Source: Idiomarina piscisalsi
GTDB lineage: Bacteria > Pseudomonadota > Gammaproteobacteria > Enterobacterales > Alteromonadaceae
Length of the DNA: 64,000 nucleotides
NCBI RefSeq assembly: GCF_003987095.1
Contig: NZ_PIQA01000001.1
Location: 806,001 to 870,000, forward strand
Direction of reading: 5' to 3'
A model generated the notes under the pieces. That model was not told the origin of the DNA. It saw only the letters and a list, made by a program, of their open reading frames with translations, and ran no database searches. The translations under genes were made by a program, and so were the position numbers. This document shows positions 9,368 through 19,238 of this stretch, piece after piece. Every line of letters begins with the position of its first letter. Position 1 is the stretch's first letter.

Positions 9368-11167
9368 TTAGCCCACCGTTACTAAGCTATCGCCAACTGT
9401 TACCGCATCGCCTTCTTTTACATGAATAGCATTGACGGTACCGTCACTTTCCGCCTTGATATCGGTTTCCATTTTCATGGCTTCCATAACCAAAACAACA
9501 TCTCCGGCTTTAACCTGGCTGCCTTCTTTTGCAACGACTTTGAAAATATTCCCTGCTAATGGCGCTTTAATTGTTGTTCCTTCACCATTACTGGCTGGTT
9601 TAGATGCCTGCTGATCGTTACTTGAGCTTTGTGCTTGGACTGAATCAATTTGACCAGAAGGCCCCACTTTCACACTGAACTTCTGACCGTCAACTTCCAC
9701 GTCATAAAGCTCAACACCACCGCTGGACGGTGCCGCAGCAGACTCTTTTCCTGACGTCTGACCCGAGCTTTCGCTTGGCTCTTCAGGCGCTGGTTCAAAG
9801 GCGTCCGGATTGTCTCTATTTTTCAGGAATTTCAAACCAATTTGCGGAAATAGAGCATAAGTCAGAACATCATCTTCCACGTTGTCAGCCAGACGAATAT
9901 CCTGCTCCTTAGCTGTCTTCTTCAACTCATCGGTAAGAGCATCCATTTCATCATCGATTAAGTCAGCCGGACGACAGGTAATTGGCTCTGCGCCATCGAG
10001 CACGCGCTTTTGCAACTCTTTATTCACTTCTGCAGCAGTCGCCCCGTACTCACCTTTAAGAACTGCCGCTGTTTCTTTAGAAATATTGGCATAACGTTCA
10101 CCGCTTAATACATTAAGCACCGCTTGTGTCCCGACAATTTGAGAGGTAGGCGTTACCAGTGGAATAAAGCCTAGGTCTTCCCGAACCTTTGGAATTTCTT
10201 CCAGCACTTCATCAAACTTATCGATAGCGCCCTGCTCTTTTAGCTGGTTTTCCATGTTCGTCAGCATACCGCCAGGCACCTGAGCTAACAGAATTCTGGC
10301 ATCCACGCCTTTCAGCGAGCCCTCGAACTGAGCATACTTCTTACGAACGTCGCGGAAGTATGAAGCAATTTCCGCTAAATCAGGTAAAGACAACCCGGTA
10401 TCTCTGTCGGTACCTTCCGTCATCGCAACCAAAGTTTCTGTTGGCGAGTGACCATAGGTCATACTCATCGAAGAAATCGCTGTATCGAGCATATCAATGC
10501 CCGCATCAATTGCTTTTTGGTAGGTTGCGACACTTAGGCCTGTGGTTGCGTGGCACTGCATAGAAATAGGTAAGTCGGTCTTTTCTTTAAGTGCACTGAC
10601 TAATTCATAAGCGTCATTCGGACGCAACAGGCCAGCCATGTCTTTAATAAATAATGAGTCACAACCCAAGTCTTCAAGTTCTTGCGCCATCTCGACCCAT
10701 TTATCCAGTGTATGTACCGGACTTACGGTGTATGACAAGGTTCCCTGAGCGTGCCCTTCAACATCTTTAGCCGCCTTTATTGCAGTTTTTAAGTTGCGAA
10801 CGTCGTTCATAGCATCAAAAATACGGAATACATCCACACCATTTTCTTTTGCTCGTTCGACAAAACGGCGAACAACGTCATCGGCGTAATGACGGTAGCC
10901 CAACAAATTCTGTCCTCGCAACAGCATTTGCTGACGGGTATTTGGCATTGCCTTGCTTAACTCTCTAATGCGCTCCCATGGATCTTCGCCCAGATAACGA
11001 ATACAAGAGTCAAAAGTGGCGCCACCCCAGGACTCCATGGACCAATAGCCGACTTTGTCCAGCTTTTCGGCAATAGGTAACATATCGTCTAAGCGCATTC
11101 TGGTCGCTAGTAAAGACTGATGAGCATCTCTTAAAACAAGCTCAGTTAACAACAAAGGCTTACTCAT
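9368..11167 (-). CDS. oadA: Oxaloacetate decarboxylase alpha subunit with biotinyl domain
   Basis: A 599-residue cytosolic subunit. Residues ~1-460 are the HMGL-like carboxyltransferase domain, starting [18 protein letters not shown], with metal-binding features such as the Asp in LRDAHQS and QCHATTGLS. An acidic and Ser-rich linker (~465-515) follows, then a C-terminal biotinyl/lipoyl domain with biotinylation motif EAMKMET (Lys ~563). It transfers CO2 from oxaloacetate to biotin, giving pyruvate, and hands carboxybiotin to OadB. Its start overlaps the oadG stop by four bases, indicating translational coupling. Pyruvate carboxylase subunit B is similar, but the flanking oadG and oadB settle the assignment. 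Confidence 0.95.
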   Translation of the reverse strand: MSKPLLLTELVLRDAHQSLLATRMRLDDMLPIAEKLDKVGYWSMESWGGATFDSCIRYLGEDPWERIRELSKAMPNTRQQMLLRGQNLLGYRHYADDVVRRFVERAKENGVDVFRIFDAMNDVRNLKTAIKAAKDVEGHAQGTLSYTVSPVHTLDKWVEMAQELEDLGCDSLFIKDMAGLLRPNDAYELVSALKEKTDLPISMQCHATTGLSVATYQKAIDAGIDMLDTAISSMSMTYGHSPTETLVAMTEGTDRDTGLSLPDLAEIASYFRDVRKKYAQFEGSLKGVDARILLAQVPGGMLTNMENQLKEQGAIDKFDEVLEEIPKVREDLGFIPLVTPTSQIVGTQAVLNVLSGERYANISKETAAVLKGEYGATAAEVNKELQKRVLDGAEPITCRPADLIDDEMDALTDELKKTAKEQDIRLADNVEDDVLTYALFPQIGLKFLKNRDNPDAFEPAPEEPSESSGQTSGKESAAAPSSGGVELYDVEVDGQKFSVKVGPSGQIDSVQAQSSSNDQQASKPASNGEGTTIKAPLAGNIFKVVAKEGSQVKAGDVVLVMEAMKMETDIKAESDGTVNAIHVKEGDAVTVGDSLVTVG

Positions 11168-11427
11168 TTAGACATCTCCTTATTTTCTGCGGCCGAATGG
11201 CTCTGGCGGTACTGGTGCACAGCAGCAGTTATTGCTGCAATCTCTTTTGGGGACGTCCCGGCGAGAACGTCAGAACGGGTTTGACTGAGTGCCTCTGGTG
11301 CTGGAGTCGGTGTCGGTATTAACCGTTTCATAACGGCCATACACACAACCAATATGCACAAAAAGACAATGACAGCGCCCATACCAACGAGCATAAGCTG
11401 TGCTGCCTGGGTAAGTAATTCTTGCAA
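11164..11427 (-). CDS. oadG: Oxaloacetate decarboxylase gamma subunit
   Basis: An 87-residue protein with one N-terminal membrane helix (~12-34, [23 protein letters not shown]), then a Pro-rich segment ([10 protein letters not shown]) and a charged tail. OadG holds the alpha subunit to the membrane beta subunit and binds Zn2+ in the family. The pattern helix plus Pro-rich linker plus [13 protein letters not shown] is typical. It is first in the oadGAB operon and overlaps oadA by four bases. Small OadG proteins diverge quickly; gene order is the main support. Confidence 0.9.
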   Translation of the reverse strand: MQELLTQAAQLMLVGMGAVIVFLCILVVCMAVMKRLIPTPTPAPEALSQTRSDVLAGTSPKEIAAITAAVHQYRQSHSAAENKEMSK

Positions 11428-11586
11428 AAAACACCTCGGAACGACTGCAAATTGTTATAAATTTATTAAATACTATGGTAGCAAGTGGCGCAAGAATTTG
11501 CAGCGTCAAATAGTCGGTATTCAACAGCTAAATAAGAGAGCTATCAGAATAAATAGAAAAAGCGGGATATAAGTGAAAACAAAAAA

Positions 11587-11663
11587 TGGCGCGCCCGAGA
11601 GGAGTCGAACCTCTAACCGCCTGGTTCGTAGCCAGGTACTCTATCCAGTTGAGCTACGGGCGC
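11587..11663 (-). tRNA. tRNA-Arg (ACG), copy 1
   Basis: A 77-base cloverleaf with acceptor GCGCCCG/CGGGCGC, anticodon loop CTACGAA (ACG), T arm GAGGTTCGACTCCTC and encoded CCA. The ACG anticodon is normally edited to ICG. It is followed downstream by a U-rich stretch that may end the transcript. Confidence 0.97.
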
Positions 11664-11690
11664 ATTGCCTGAAGTGTTTTGAAGTGAAAA

Positions 11691-11767
11691 TGGCGCGCCC
11701 GAGAGGAGTCGAACCTCTAACCGCCTGGTTCGTAGCCAGGTACTCTATCCAGTTGAGCTACGGGCGC
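11691..11767 (-). tRNA. tRNA-Arg (ACG), copy 2
   Basis: The 77-base sequence is identical to copy 1, 104 bases away start to start, so a tandem duplication. Anticodon ACG, CCA encoded. It probably shares the promoter upstream of tRNA-Ser. Confidence 0.97.
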
Positions 11768-11782
11768 AAATTTTTCACTTAA

Positions 11783-11879
<97 letters not shown>

Positions 11880-11896
11880 AAATCGTTGTGGCGTGA

Positions 11897-11924
11897 ATTC
11901 TAGCGATGTTGGCAATAATGTCAA
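11897..11924 (-). promoter_or_regulatory. Sigma70 promoter of the tRNA-Ser-Arg-Arg cluster
   Basis: On the minus strand TTGACA (11919-11924), a 16-base spacer and TAGAAT (11897-11902) lie about 18 bases upstream of tRNA-Ser. Both boxes are close to consensus. Confidence 0.75.
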
Positions 11925-12005
11925 TTGGTTTTTTCAAAACAATGGTTCAAGTGTGGGATAATTAACCATCTCGTTGGATTTTTCCACAAATTACGCATTA
12001 CGCAT

Positions 12006-12031
12006 AAAAAAACCGGCGAATGCCGGTTTTT
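12006..12031 (-). terminator. Rho-independent terminator after csrA (bidirectional form)
   Basis: ACCGGC/GCCGGT stem with loop GAAT, flanked by an A run and a T run so that it works on either strand. It lies six bases after the csrA stop and separates csrA from the tRNA cluster. Confidence 0.9.
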
Positions 12032-12036
12032 TCTAA

Positions 12037-12228
12037 CTATTCTTTCTCATCATGCTCATCGTCTTTTTCAGATTGGATACGCATGTAAATTTCTTCTCGA
12101 TGGACGGAAACATCCTTCGGGGCATTTACACCAATACGTACTTGGTTCCCTTTTACGCCAAGGACAGTGACCGAAACATCATCACCTATCATCAGTGTTT
12201 CACCTACACGGCGAGTCAAAATTAGCAT
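12037..12228 (-). CDS. csrA: Carbon storage regulator CsrA
   Basis: A 63-residue RNA-binding global regulator, usual length 61-65. It binds GGA motifs in mRNA leaders, changing translation and stability of carbon, motility and biofilm genes. The sequence is canonical: [17 protein letters not shown] with Arg44-region [17 protein letters not shown] containing the conserved RNA-contact residues. The frame extends 16 codons upstream, but ATG 12228 has AAGGAG eight bases before it and gives the universal CsrA N-terminus. It lies downstream of alaS and upstream of tRNA-Ser, the standard gammaproteobacterial context. Confidence 0.98.
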   Translation of the reverse strand: MLILTRRVGETLMIGDDVSVTVLGVKGNQVRIGVNAPKDVSVHREEIYMRIQSEKDDEHDEKE

Positions 12229-12349
12229 AAATTGCTCCTTCAATACTGTCCCGATGTTACCGCAACAATCGAACATTTCCCTAAACGTGATGTAAGCAGT
12301 CTACCAATAATGGTTGTGATTACACTATAACGAAACTCATAAATTCAAG

Positions 12350-14950
12350 TTACGATAGCTGCTGCTCTAACCAAGTTGTTGCCGTAGCCAAGGCTTCATT
12401 TAAATGTTCTGGCAGTGAGCCCCCGGCTTGCGCCATATCGGGACGACCACCACCCTTGCCGCCAACGACATTAGCGGCTTGGTTGACTAAATCTCCTGCT
12501 TTGACTTTAGCGGTTAAATCGCCGGTAACCCCAGCGATTAAACTCACTTTAGAGCCATTGGCAGTTCCAAGTAATACGACACCTGAGCCAATTTGGTTCT
12601 TCAAATCATCAACTAATTCTCGCAGTGATTTAGGATCAGCTTGGTCTAACTCAGCAATAATAGCTTTAACGCCTGCAATTTCAGCCGCTTGCGAAACTAA
12701 ACCGCCCCCCGCTTGAGACGCCAGTTTTTTCTGAAGCTGCTCATTTTGACGCTCTAGCTCACGCTGCTTCTGCAGCACCTGCTGAATCTTCTCAATTAAA
12801 TTATCAGGTTTCGCTTTAATCTCGGCCGCAACCTGATTAAGCATAGCTTGCTGGCCTTGTGTATAGCGAATAGCCGCTTCACCGGTAACCACTTCAATAC
12901 GGCGCACGCCCGAGGCAATGCCACTTTCAGAAGTAATACGGAATAAACCAATGTCACCGGTTGAACGAACGTGAGTACCGCCGCATAACTCCATCGAAAA
13001 GTCACCCATGCGTACCACACGGACCTGCTCGTCATACTTTTCACCAAATAACGCCATTGCGCCAGCAGCTTTTGCTTCTTCAATGTCCATTAGTTGTGTT
13101 TCAAGCGACAAGTTCGCTCGAATCTGCGCATTCACTTCGCGCTCAATTTGAGCTATTTGTTCAGCGGAAACAGGCTCAAAGTGTGAAAAGTCAAAACGCA
13201 TTTTGTCCGCTTCCACCAGCGAGCCTTTCTGAGTAACGTGATCACCTAACAAATTACGTAATGCAGCGTGCACCAGGTGTGTCGCAGAGTGATTCCGTTT
13301 AATATTTTCCCGGCGTTCAGCATCAATCTCAGCTTTCACTGAATCATTTAGCTGAATAGTCGCCGACGCCTTACCATGATGCCCAATAGCTTTACCAATA
13401 TATTGAGTATCGGTGACCTCAAAGACGCCGCTATTCGCTACTAATTTACCGGTATCACCCGTTTGGCCGCCGCTTTCTGCGTAAAAAGGAGTTTCGGACA
13501 AGACAATAATGCCGCTTTCACCCGCTTCTAAACGTTCAACCGCTTTACCTTCCTTGAAAAGCTCTACGACTTTAGCGTCACCATTGACCTGCTCGTAACC
13601 AGTAAATGCCGTTTTCTGCTCTGACTTAATTTGTTCGTTATAGTCCATACCGAACTGAGAGGCTTGTTGAGCTCGCTTGCGCTGTTCAGCCATCGCTTTT
13701 TCAAAACCTGGTTCATCAACCGTTAGCTCTTGTTCACGAGCAATATCTGCCGTTAAATCAACCGGAAAGCCATAGGTATCATAAAGCTTAAAGACAACAT
13801 CACCAGGAATAACAGTGCCATCAAGCCGCTTGATTTCATCGGAGAGAATTGCCAGGCCTCGTTCAAGCGTACGCGCAAATTGCTGTTCTTCACGCTCTAA
13901 CGCATCTTTTATAATCGACCGTTTTTCTACCAGTTCCGGATACGCTTCACCCATCTGGTTAACAAGTTCATCAACCAGCTGGAAGAAAAATGTTTCTTTA
14001 GCACCCAGTAAGTGACCATGTCGTACCGCACGGCGGATAATACGGCGCAACACATAGCCGCGCCCTTCATTCGATGGCATTACGCCATCAGCAATTAAGA
14101 AAGAGCATGAACGGATATGATCAGCAATAACACGTAATGACTTATTGTTAAGGTCGTCAGTGCCAATGATTTTAGCCGCTGACTGAATCAGTGCCTGGAA
14201 TAAGTCTATCTCGTAGTTACTGTGGACATTCTGCATGATGGCCGAAATACGCTCTAACCCCATGCCTGTATCTATTGAAGGGTTTGGCAATGGCTCAAGC
14301 GTACCGTCAGCCTGACGGTTGTACTGCATGAAAACCAAATTCCAAATTTCAATATAACGGTCACCATCTTCTTCCGGTGTGCCCGGAGGACCGCCCCACA
14401 CTTCAGGGCCATGGTCGTAGAACACTTCTGAGCATGGCCCACAAGGCCCTGTATCACCCATCGACCAGAAATTATCTTTCTCGCCAATACGTGAAATACG
14501 ATCTTCCGGGAAACCAATGTCTTTTGCCCAGATATCGTAAGCTTCATCGTCTTCCGTAAAGACAGTCACCCACAGCTTTTCGGCCGGTAATCTCAATTCA
14601 TTGGTGAGAAAGTCCCACGCATATTCAATAGCTTGCTTTTTAAAGTAGTCACCAAAGCTGAAGTTACCCATCATTTCAAAAAATGTATGGTGTCTAGCCG
14701 TATACCCCACGTTTTCCAGGTCATTATGCTTACCACCAGCTCGCAGACAACGCTGAGCAGAAGTTGCCTTGTCGTAGCGACGTTTATCGCTTCCCAAAAA
14801 AACATCTTTAAATGGCACCATACCGGCATTAGTAAATAATAACGTTGGATCATTACCCGGTATCATCGATGCTGAAGGCACTCTTTCGTGTCCTCGTTTC
14901 GCAAAATAACTGAGAAATGTTTCACGAATTTGGGCACTGTTCATGCTCAT
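12350..14950 (-). CDS. alaS: Alanyl-tRNA synthetase
   Basis: An 866-residue class II synthetase, standard length (~870), that charges tRNA-Ala. The N-terminal catalytic core has motif 1/2 regions ([15 protein letters not shown] in the form [17 protein letters not shown], and [15 protein letters not shown]). The editing domain has the Zn-binding [12 protein letters not shown] and [13 protein letters not shown], and the C-terminal oligomerisation and DHHA1 domain ends in [14 protein letters not shown]. It may start at MSMNS or the ATG two codons later. It lies between recX and csrA on the minus strand, the usual order. A tRNA-Ala gene occurs near 45.5 kb. Confidence 0.98.
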   Translation of the reverse strand: MSMNSAQIRETFLSYFAKRGHERVPSASMIPGNDPTLLFTNAGMVPFKDVFLGSDKRRYDKATSAQRCLRAGGKHNDLENVGYTARHHTFFEMMGNFSFGDYFKKQAIEYAWDFLTNELRLPAEKLWVTVFTEDDEAYDIWAKDIGFPEDRISRIGEKDNFWSMGDTGPCGPCSEVFYDHGPEVWGGPPGTPEEDGDRYIEIWNLVFMQYNRQADGTLEPLPNPSIDTGMGLERISAIMQNVHSNYEIDLFQALIQSAAKIIGTDDLNNKSLRVIADHIRSCSFLIADGVMPSNEGRGYVLRRIIRRAVRHGHLLGAKETFFFQLVDELVNQMGEAYPELVEKRSIIKDALEREEQQFARTLERGLAILSDEIKRLDGTVIPGDVVFKLYDTYGFPVDLTADIAREQELTVDEPGFEKAMAEQRKRAQQASQFGMDYNEQIKSEQKTAFTGYEQVNGDAKVVELFKEGKAVERLEAGESGIIVLSETPFYAESGGQTGDTGKLVANSGVFEVTDTQYIGKAIGHHGKASATIQLNDSVKAEIDAERRENIKRNHSATHLVHAALRNLLGDHVTQKGSLVEADKMRFDFSHFEPVSAEQIAQIEREVNAQIRANLSLETQLMDIEEAKAAGAMALFGEKYDEQVRVVRMGDFSMELCGGTHVRSTGDIGLFRITSESGIASGVRRIEVVTGEAAIRYTQGQQAMLNQVAAEIKAKPDNLIEKIQQVLQKQRELERQNEQLQKKLASQAGGGLVSQAAEIAGVKAIIAELDQADPKSLRELVDDLKNQIGSGVVLLGTANGSKVSLIAGVTGDLTAKVKAGDLVNQAANVVGGKGGGRPDMAQAGGSLPEHLNEALATATTWLEQQLS

Positions 14951-15057
14951 AGTTTGTCCTACTTTTAGTTTGTCTAGTTTGTCCTGCTTGCTTTGCCAAA
15001 AGCCTATGGGTGTAATTGCTTATATACTGATAGATTATCACGAAGTCGTTGCTCAGC

Positions 15058-15528
15058 CTAGCTTTCTGGTCGATTGACGCAAGCGAATATTTGCTCCGAA
15101 TTAAAACCTCGTTGCTGCAGAAAGCGAACTTGTTTCAGCCATTGTTTCTGGTCAGCGGGTGGTTCTTCCCCAAAACGCCGCTCCTTTAATTCCGCACATA
15201 AACTAAACCAGTCTACTTCCATTTCTTCCAGTAGCCGCTCGACAAGCTCTACCGATAATCCTTTTTGCTGGGTTGCCTGAGCTAAAATTTTCAGCCGACC
15301 TTGTTTTTGCGATACCTTTTCACGTATGAAAATTTCGGCAAACCGCTCGTCGCTTTGCCAGCCTTTTTCTTTAAAGTCTTTCAACACTGCGTCAACCATG
15401 TCGTTGGGCCAACGCTTTTGAATCAATTTTCGGCGCAACTCCTGATAGCTTTGCTCACGACGCCCTAACAGGCGAAACACCGAGTCTCTCAATGCACTTT
15501 CATCATATTCTTCTGAACTTTCACCCAT
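15058..15528 (-). CDS. recX: Regulatory protein RecX
   Basis: A 156-residue protein of helical RecX repeats (LLGRREQSYQELRRKLIQKRW, then VLKDFKEKGWQSDERFAEIFI, then a third repeat near 110-145). RecX caps and limits RecA filaments. Length is normal. It precedes alaS and csrA as expected, but the recA gene that usually lies just upstream is missing: the next gene upstream is a divergent SIMPL protein. recA must be elsewhere in the chromosome if present. Confidence 0.88.
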   Translation of the reverse strand: MGESSEEYDESALRDSVFRLLGRREQSYQELRRKLIQKRWPNDMVDAVLKDFKEKGWQSDERFAEIFIREKVSQKQGRLKILAQATQQKGLSVELVERLLEEMEVDWFSLCAELKERRFGEEPPADQKQWLKQVRFLQQRGFNSEQIFACVNRPES

Positions 15529-15581
15529 GACCTATACTCCATAGCTAAGAGTTATGGGAATTCTATACAGGGACACTAATC

Positions 15582-16301
15582 ATGACCAAGAGTTACTTAA
15601 AATCAAGCATTCTTTCGGTTTGTCTGTTAGTTCTTACAGCAGGCTTCCACCAAGTCTCACAAGCAACAGAGCAGCGCATTACGGCGACAGGCAACGGCAG
15701 CGTCAGTGCCGTGCCGGATTTAATGCGAATTACCTTCTGGATAGAAGAGCGCGGCAATAAACTCAGTTCGCAAAAGACCGTGGTCGACAATACGACTGAA
15801 CGCTTACTAAACGACTTACTTAAAGAAGACGTTGCAGAAAAAGACATTCAGTCTTACCAGTTGCAAATTTACCCGCAGTACGAACAAGACTCCGACGGTA
15901 AAACCAAGCAGAGCGGCTTTATTGTCAGACGAGAGATAAAAGTGACTCTACGCAACCCTGAAAATTATGACAATGTGATTGATTTGGCTTTATCTAGAGG
16001 TGTTACCCGAGTTGGACAAGTTCAGTTCGAAATTGATGACCAACAGGCGCTTTATCAACAAGCATTAATTAATGCCTACAAACAAGCCCGGCAAAAAGCC
16101 GAGCAGTTGGCGAATACAGCCGACCTTAATCTCACCGGTACTTTAAGTATTACTGAGCGCTCAATCTCCCGCCCATTTATGATGCAAATGGCAGAAGCCA
16201 GTGTGCGTTCTGACAAGGTGTCGCTGCCGGGTCAACAAACAATTGAAGCCTCCGTCGAGGCTGTCTTTAGTGTCGAAAACGTACAAAACAAAGGTAATTA
16301 A
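15582..16301 (+). CDS. SIMPL-domain (DUF541) periplasmic protein
   Basis: A 239-residue exported protein with a signal peptide (~1-28, cleavage probably after SQA). The rest is a SIMPL/DUF541 domain: ITATGNGSVSAVPDLMRITF at its start, the internal VIDLALSRGVTRVGQVQFEI, and QARQKAEQLANTADLNLTG at ~165. Family members are periplasmic or outer membrane proteins (for example YggE, linked to oxidative stress), and the molecular function is unclear. It is followed by a diguanylate cyclase 66 bases downstream; the two may or may not be linked. The start ATG 15582 has AGGGAC upstream. Confidence 0.8.
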   Translation: MTKSYLKSSILSVCLLVLTAGFHQVSQATEQRITATGNGSVSAVPDLMRITFWIEERGNKLSSQKTVVDNTTERLLNDLLKEDVAEKDIQSYQLQIYPQYEQDSDGKTKQSGFIVRREIKVTLRNPENYDNVIDLALSRGVTRVGQVQFEIDDQQALYQQALINAYKQARQKAEQLANTADLNLTGTLSITERSISRPFMMQMAEASVRSDKVSLPGQQTIEASVEAVFSVENVQNKGN

Positions 16302-16367
16302 TTGATTGCGTCAGGCCGCGAGTCAGGTAGAATAACGAGCAACATTTCATTAACAGAAAAGTAGCAA

Positions 16368-18206
16368 TTGGTTTTTAAATTGCGATTCATTTACATCGTA
16401 TCGCTGTTACTGTCGTTGCCGCTCTTTGGACAAGAGTGGCAACAGCAGCGTATTGACGCAAGTAGCAATCCGGATGAATGGATAATCAAAACCAATCAAT
16501 GGATAAGCCAATACGATGAAGGTCGCGAGTTCGAAAAACTCGCACTCGCTTATGCCCTGCAATCTGAGGCCTACCGCTATTCCGGCAATGAAACCAAGCT
16601 TATTGAAACCGTTAAAGAAGGTCTTCGATTCGCTAAATTAGCGGACTCTGACATTGCTTCTGCGCTGCTTCGTATCAATCAAACCTGGTATCAACTTCAG
16701 CGTGGGCAACTACAGCAAGCTAACGCCAGTGTCATTTATGCCATTGAAAACGCAAAAGCGTCGGGCAATGAAGACTTATTTATTGAAGCGGAGATACTTC
16801 ACGCTCAAGTCATGCAACATGCCGGAGACATTGCCGAAGCTCTGGAAATTTTAGAAGGCTTAAACAGGGATGCATACAGCGCTATACCCAAACTTCAAGT
16901 TGAGTTTCATGGTCTTATCGGCATTATCTACACCGATGTCGGTGCCTTTGATATCGCTATTGAACACACACTTGAAGCCCTTGAGATTAGCAAGGAACAT
17001 CTTGGTCAGTGGGACACCTCCGTCTTAGAGTATAACCTTGCCAGAATTTATCATCAGGCGGGTCAGCCCAATAAAGCGCGACAGCACTTTGAAACAGCTC
17101 TGGAAATAAGCCGCGAAATAGAAGATGAACTCGGTGTCGCTTATGCGATGTTCCGTTTGGGAACATTAGAGTTGGAAAATGAGAATTACCAAGCTGCTTT
17201 GTCTAACTTTGAGCAAGCCTTGCCCCAGTTCCGGGCAGCAGGCGCGCACCCCATGGAGGCCGAAACACGACTCAGCCAGGTTGAAGTTTATTTGGCAACT
17301 CAGCAAGTAGAGATCGCTCAACAAGAGCTTGAAGCCGCTACCTCATTGATTAATACACTTGACGATGACGGCCTGAAACAACGGCTTGAAAGCAAGTGGT
17401 CTCGCTATTACGAAAAAACTCAACAGTTTGAAAAAGCGCTAACACATTACAAAAGCTCGGTTGAGAAAATGAAAGCCGTGCAAGAGAACCTTCAGGACAA
17501 GCAAGTTCAGGAGGTTATGGTTCGCCTGGAGATTAAAGAGCAGGAAACAACGAACGAGCTTCTCAAAAAAGAAAACCAGATACAGCAACTAGCGTTACAA
17601 GAACAGAAAAACTCTTACTACCTTCTTATTTTAGTTATCATTTCTGTTGCTTTGCTGGTTGTTATTATTTCTGGTTTTCTGCTTCAACAATGGCGAGCGC
17701 GTAAAAACTTTGCCGAGCTCGCTCTTAAAGACGATTTAACCCAGGCCCCTAACCGCCGAGCCATTGTGCAACGTTGCAAAAAAGAGTTAGAGCAAGCTAA
17801 GGAACAAAACCGCAGCCTTGCCTTAGCAGTGGTCGACTTCGATTACTTCAAAAGTATCAACGACGAATTCGGACATGACGCCGGCGATCACGTATTACAA
17901 AGATTTGCGAAGGTCGCCGATGAGTCCCTGCGGGAACAAGACAGTTACGGCCGTTTAGGCGGTGAAGAGTGGTTGCTGCTGTTCTTAGGTGCCTCAAAAG
18001 AAGATGCCGAGCAGCTTTTCAAGCGACTTCAGGAAGGTTTGAACAGTCAGCCGATAGAAGGCATTCCTGCAGACTATCAAATTTCCTTTAGTATGGGCTT
18101 TACCGAAGCTCTGCCGGATGACTCCTTTGATGAACTCTACAAACGTGCCGATGACGTGCTTTACGACGCAAAAAACTCAGGGCGCCAGCGTTTAGTTATC
18201 GCTTAA
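16368..18206 (+). CDS. Membrane diguanylate cyclase with periplasmic TPR sensor
   Basis: A 612-residue protein. An N-terminal signal sequence (~1-20) leads to a helical TPR-like region (~60-370), then a coiled stretch (~375-410), one membrane helix (~415-437) and a cytosolic GGDEF domain (~450-610). The domain has DDLTQAPNRR and an active-site motif GGEEW starting near residue 531, a variant of GGDEF/GGEEF with Trp at position five. An allosteric I-site REQD lies five residues before it. It should make cyclic di-GMP in response to a periplasmic cue sensed by the TPRs. The start is TTG (16368). The last 15 bases overlap the convergent agmatine deiminase gene. Confidence 0.87.
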   Translation: MVFKLRFIYIVSLLLSLPLFGQEWQQQRIDASSNPDEWIIKTNQWISQYDEGREFEKLALAYALQSEAYRYSGNETKLIETVKEGLRFAKLADSDIASALLRINQTWYQLQRGQLQQANASVIYAIENAKASGNEDLFIEAEILHAQVMQHAGDIAEALEILEGLNRDAYSAIPKLQVEFHGLIGIIYTDVGAFDIAIEHTLEALEISKEHLGQWDTSVLEYNLARIYHQAGQPNKARQHFETALEISREIEDELGVAYAMFRLGTLELENENYQAALSNFEQALPQFRAAGAHPMEAETRLSQVEVYLATQQVEIAQQELEAATSLINTLDDDGLKQRLESKWSRYYEKTQQFEKALTHYKSSVEKMKAVQENLQDKQVQEVMVRLEIKEQETTNELLKKENQIQQLALQEQKNSYYLLILVIISVALLVVIISGFLLQQWRARKNFAELALKDDLTQAPNRRAIVQRCKKELEQAKEQNRSLALAVVDFDYFKSINDEFGHDAGDHVLQRFAKVADESLREQDSYGRLGGEEWLLLFLGASKEDAEQLFKRLQEGLNSQPIEGIPADYQISFSMGFTEALPDDSFDELYKRADDVLYDAKNSGRQRLVIA

Positions 18207-19238
18207 TTCTGGTAGGTTATGACTAATACAATGCAGTCCACCGCCACCTAATACCAATTCCCGCGCAGGTACACTTAATACGGTTTTATCCGGGAGCACT
18301 TCTCGTATTATCGACAAGGCAATAGCGTCTTCCGGCAAACCAAATTCCGGCACAACCACAAGAACGTCAGTCTGTAGCACATTAATATAACTGCATAGCA
18401 ACGGGAGCTCTTCCGTTCTGTTTAAGCTCGTCTGCAGCTGCTCTAGACTTTCTCGTTCAATGCGTGTCGATCGCAATGGCTTAGGTAATGGAACGGCTAC
18501 CTTCTGAATTGAATCAGGCAGCAGTTCGATAAACTCCGCTAATCGTTTACAAGTTGTGTAGTCAGGGTGGTTTTCGTCTTTAGTTACCGCATAGATAAGG
18601 GTATTTTCATTAAGAAATAGCGCCATATTGTCCATATGCCCCTGAGTCTCATCTGCAGTCAGAGCGCCTTCAAAGAACAACAACGACTCACCCGAAAAGC
18701 AGTCGTTTAGCTTTTTCTTAATAACTTCTTTCGATAACGACGGGTTACGCTGAATAATGCTGGATAAGCCAACAAGCCATATACCTTGACCATTATGAGT
18801 AAAGGTGCCCCCTTCTGTGACCAAATCACAGACTGATAACGAGCGTTCCAACTTTAACGACAGCTCTGAGGCTAAGGCTCTATCACACTCCACCGCTGCC
18901 TGAACGCCGCCCCAACCATCAAATTGGAACACAATACCGGATGTCTGCCTCTGCGTTGAGAACCATAGCGGCAGCGTATCTCGTAGCCAGATATCATCGT
19001 ATCGTTCGACGCTAACAGAGCAACAGTCATACAGCTTCTTTGGCACAGAACCTTGGTAGTCTGGATGAACCAGTAAAGTAACGGGGGTATAGTGACTGAC
19101 CAGACGCGCCAGCTCAGCAACGACTTCGCGAGCAGGCAATGCATTGTCTCGCCAAACGTCCCGGCGATAAGGCCAGGCTAAGAGTAAACGCTGGTTATCA
19201 GAAAAATCTGCTAACCAGCGCTTGGTAGAGCCTTTCAT
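18192..19238 (-). CDS. Agmatine deiminase / peptidylarginine deiminase family protein
   Basis: A 348-residue protein of the guanidino-group-modifying superfamily (PAD_porph/AguA). It has the substrate-binding WLRDT (usually W.RD.GP), EGGTF, the catalytic HMDN in ETQGHMDNMALF, and the nucleophile Cys in GGGGLHCIS (usually GGGNIHC). Agmatine deiminase converts agmatine to N-carbamoylputrescine. The expected partner, N-carbamoylputrescine amidase (AguB), is not nearby, so function is inferred from family only. It starts at the base where rluB ends and overlaps the diguanylate cyclase end by 15 bases. The departures GGGG for GGGN and TL for GP around the core suggest a diverged substrate range. 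Confidence 0.78.
   Translation of the reverse strand: MKGSTKRWLADFSDNQRLLLAWPYRRDVWRDNALPAREVVAELARLVSHYTPVTLLVHPDYQGSVPKKLYDCCSVSVERYDDIWLRDTLPLWFSTQRQTSGIVFQFDGWGGVQAAVECDRALASELSLKLERSLSVCDLVTEGGTFTHNGQGIWLVGLSSIIQRNPSLSKEVIKKKLNDCFSGESLLFFEGALTADETQGHMDNMALFLNENTLIYAVTKDENHPDYTTCKRLAEFIELLPDSIQKVAVPLPKPLRSTRIERESLEQLQTSLNRTEELPLLCSYINVLQTDVLVVVPEFGLPEDAIALSIIREVLPDKTVLSVPARELVLGGGGLHCISHNLPELSDN

Noticed and set aside
11573-11782. Plus-strand ORF over the two tRNA-Arg genes (MKTKNGAPERSRTSN...)
   Set aside because: It is an antisense translation of two tRNA-Arg genes, a well-known false ORF type, with no ribosome site.
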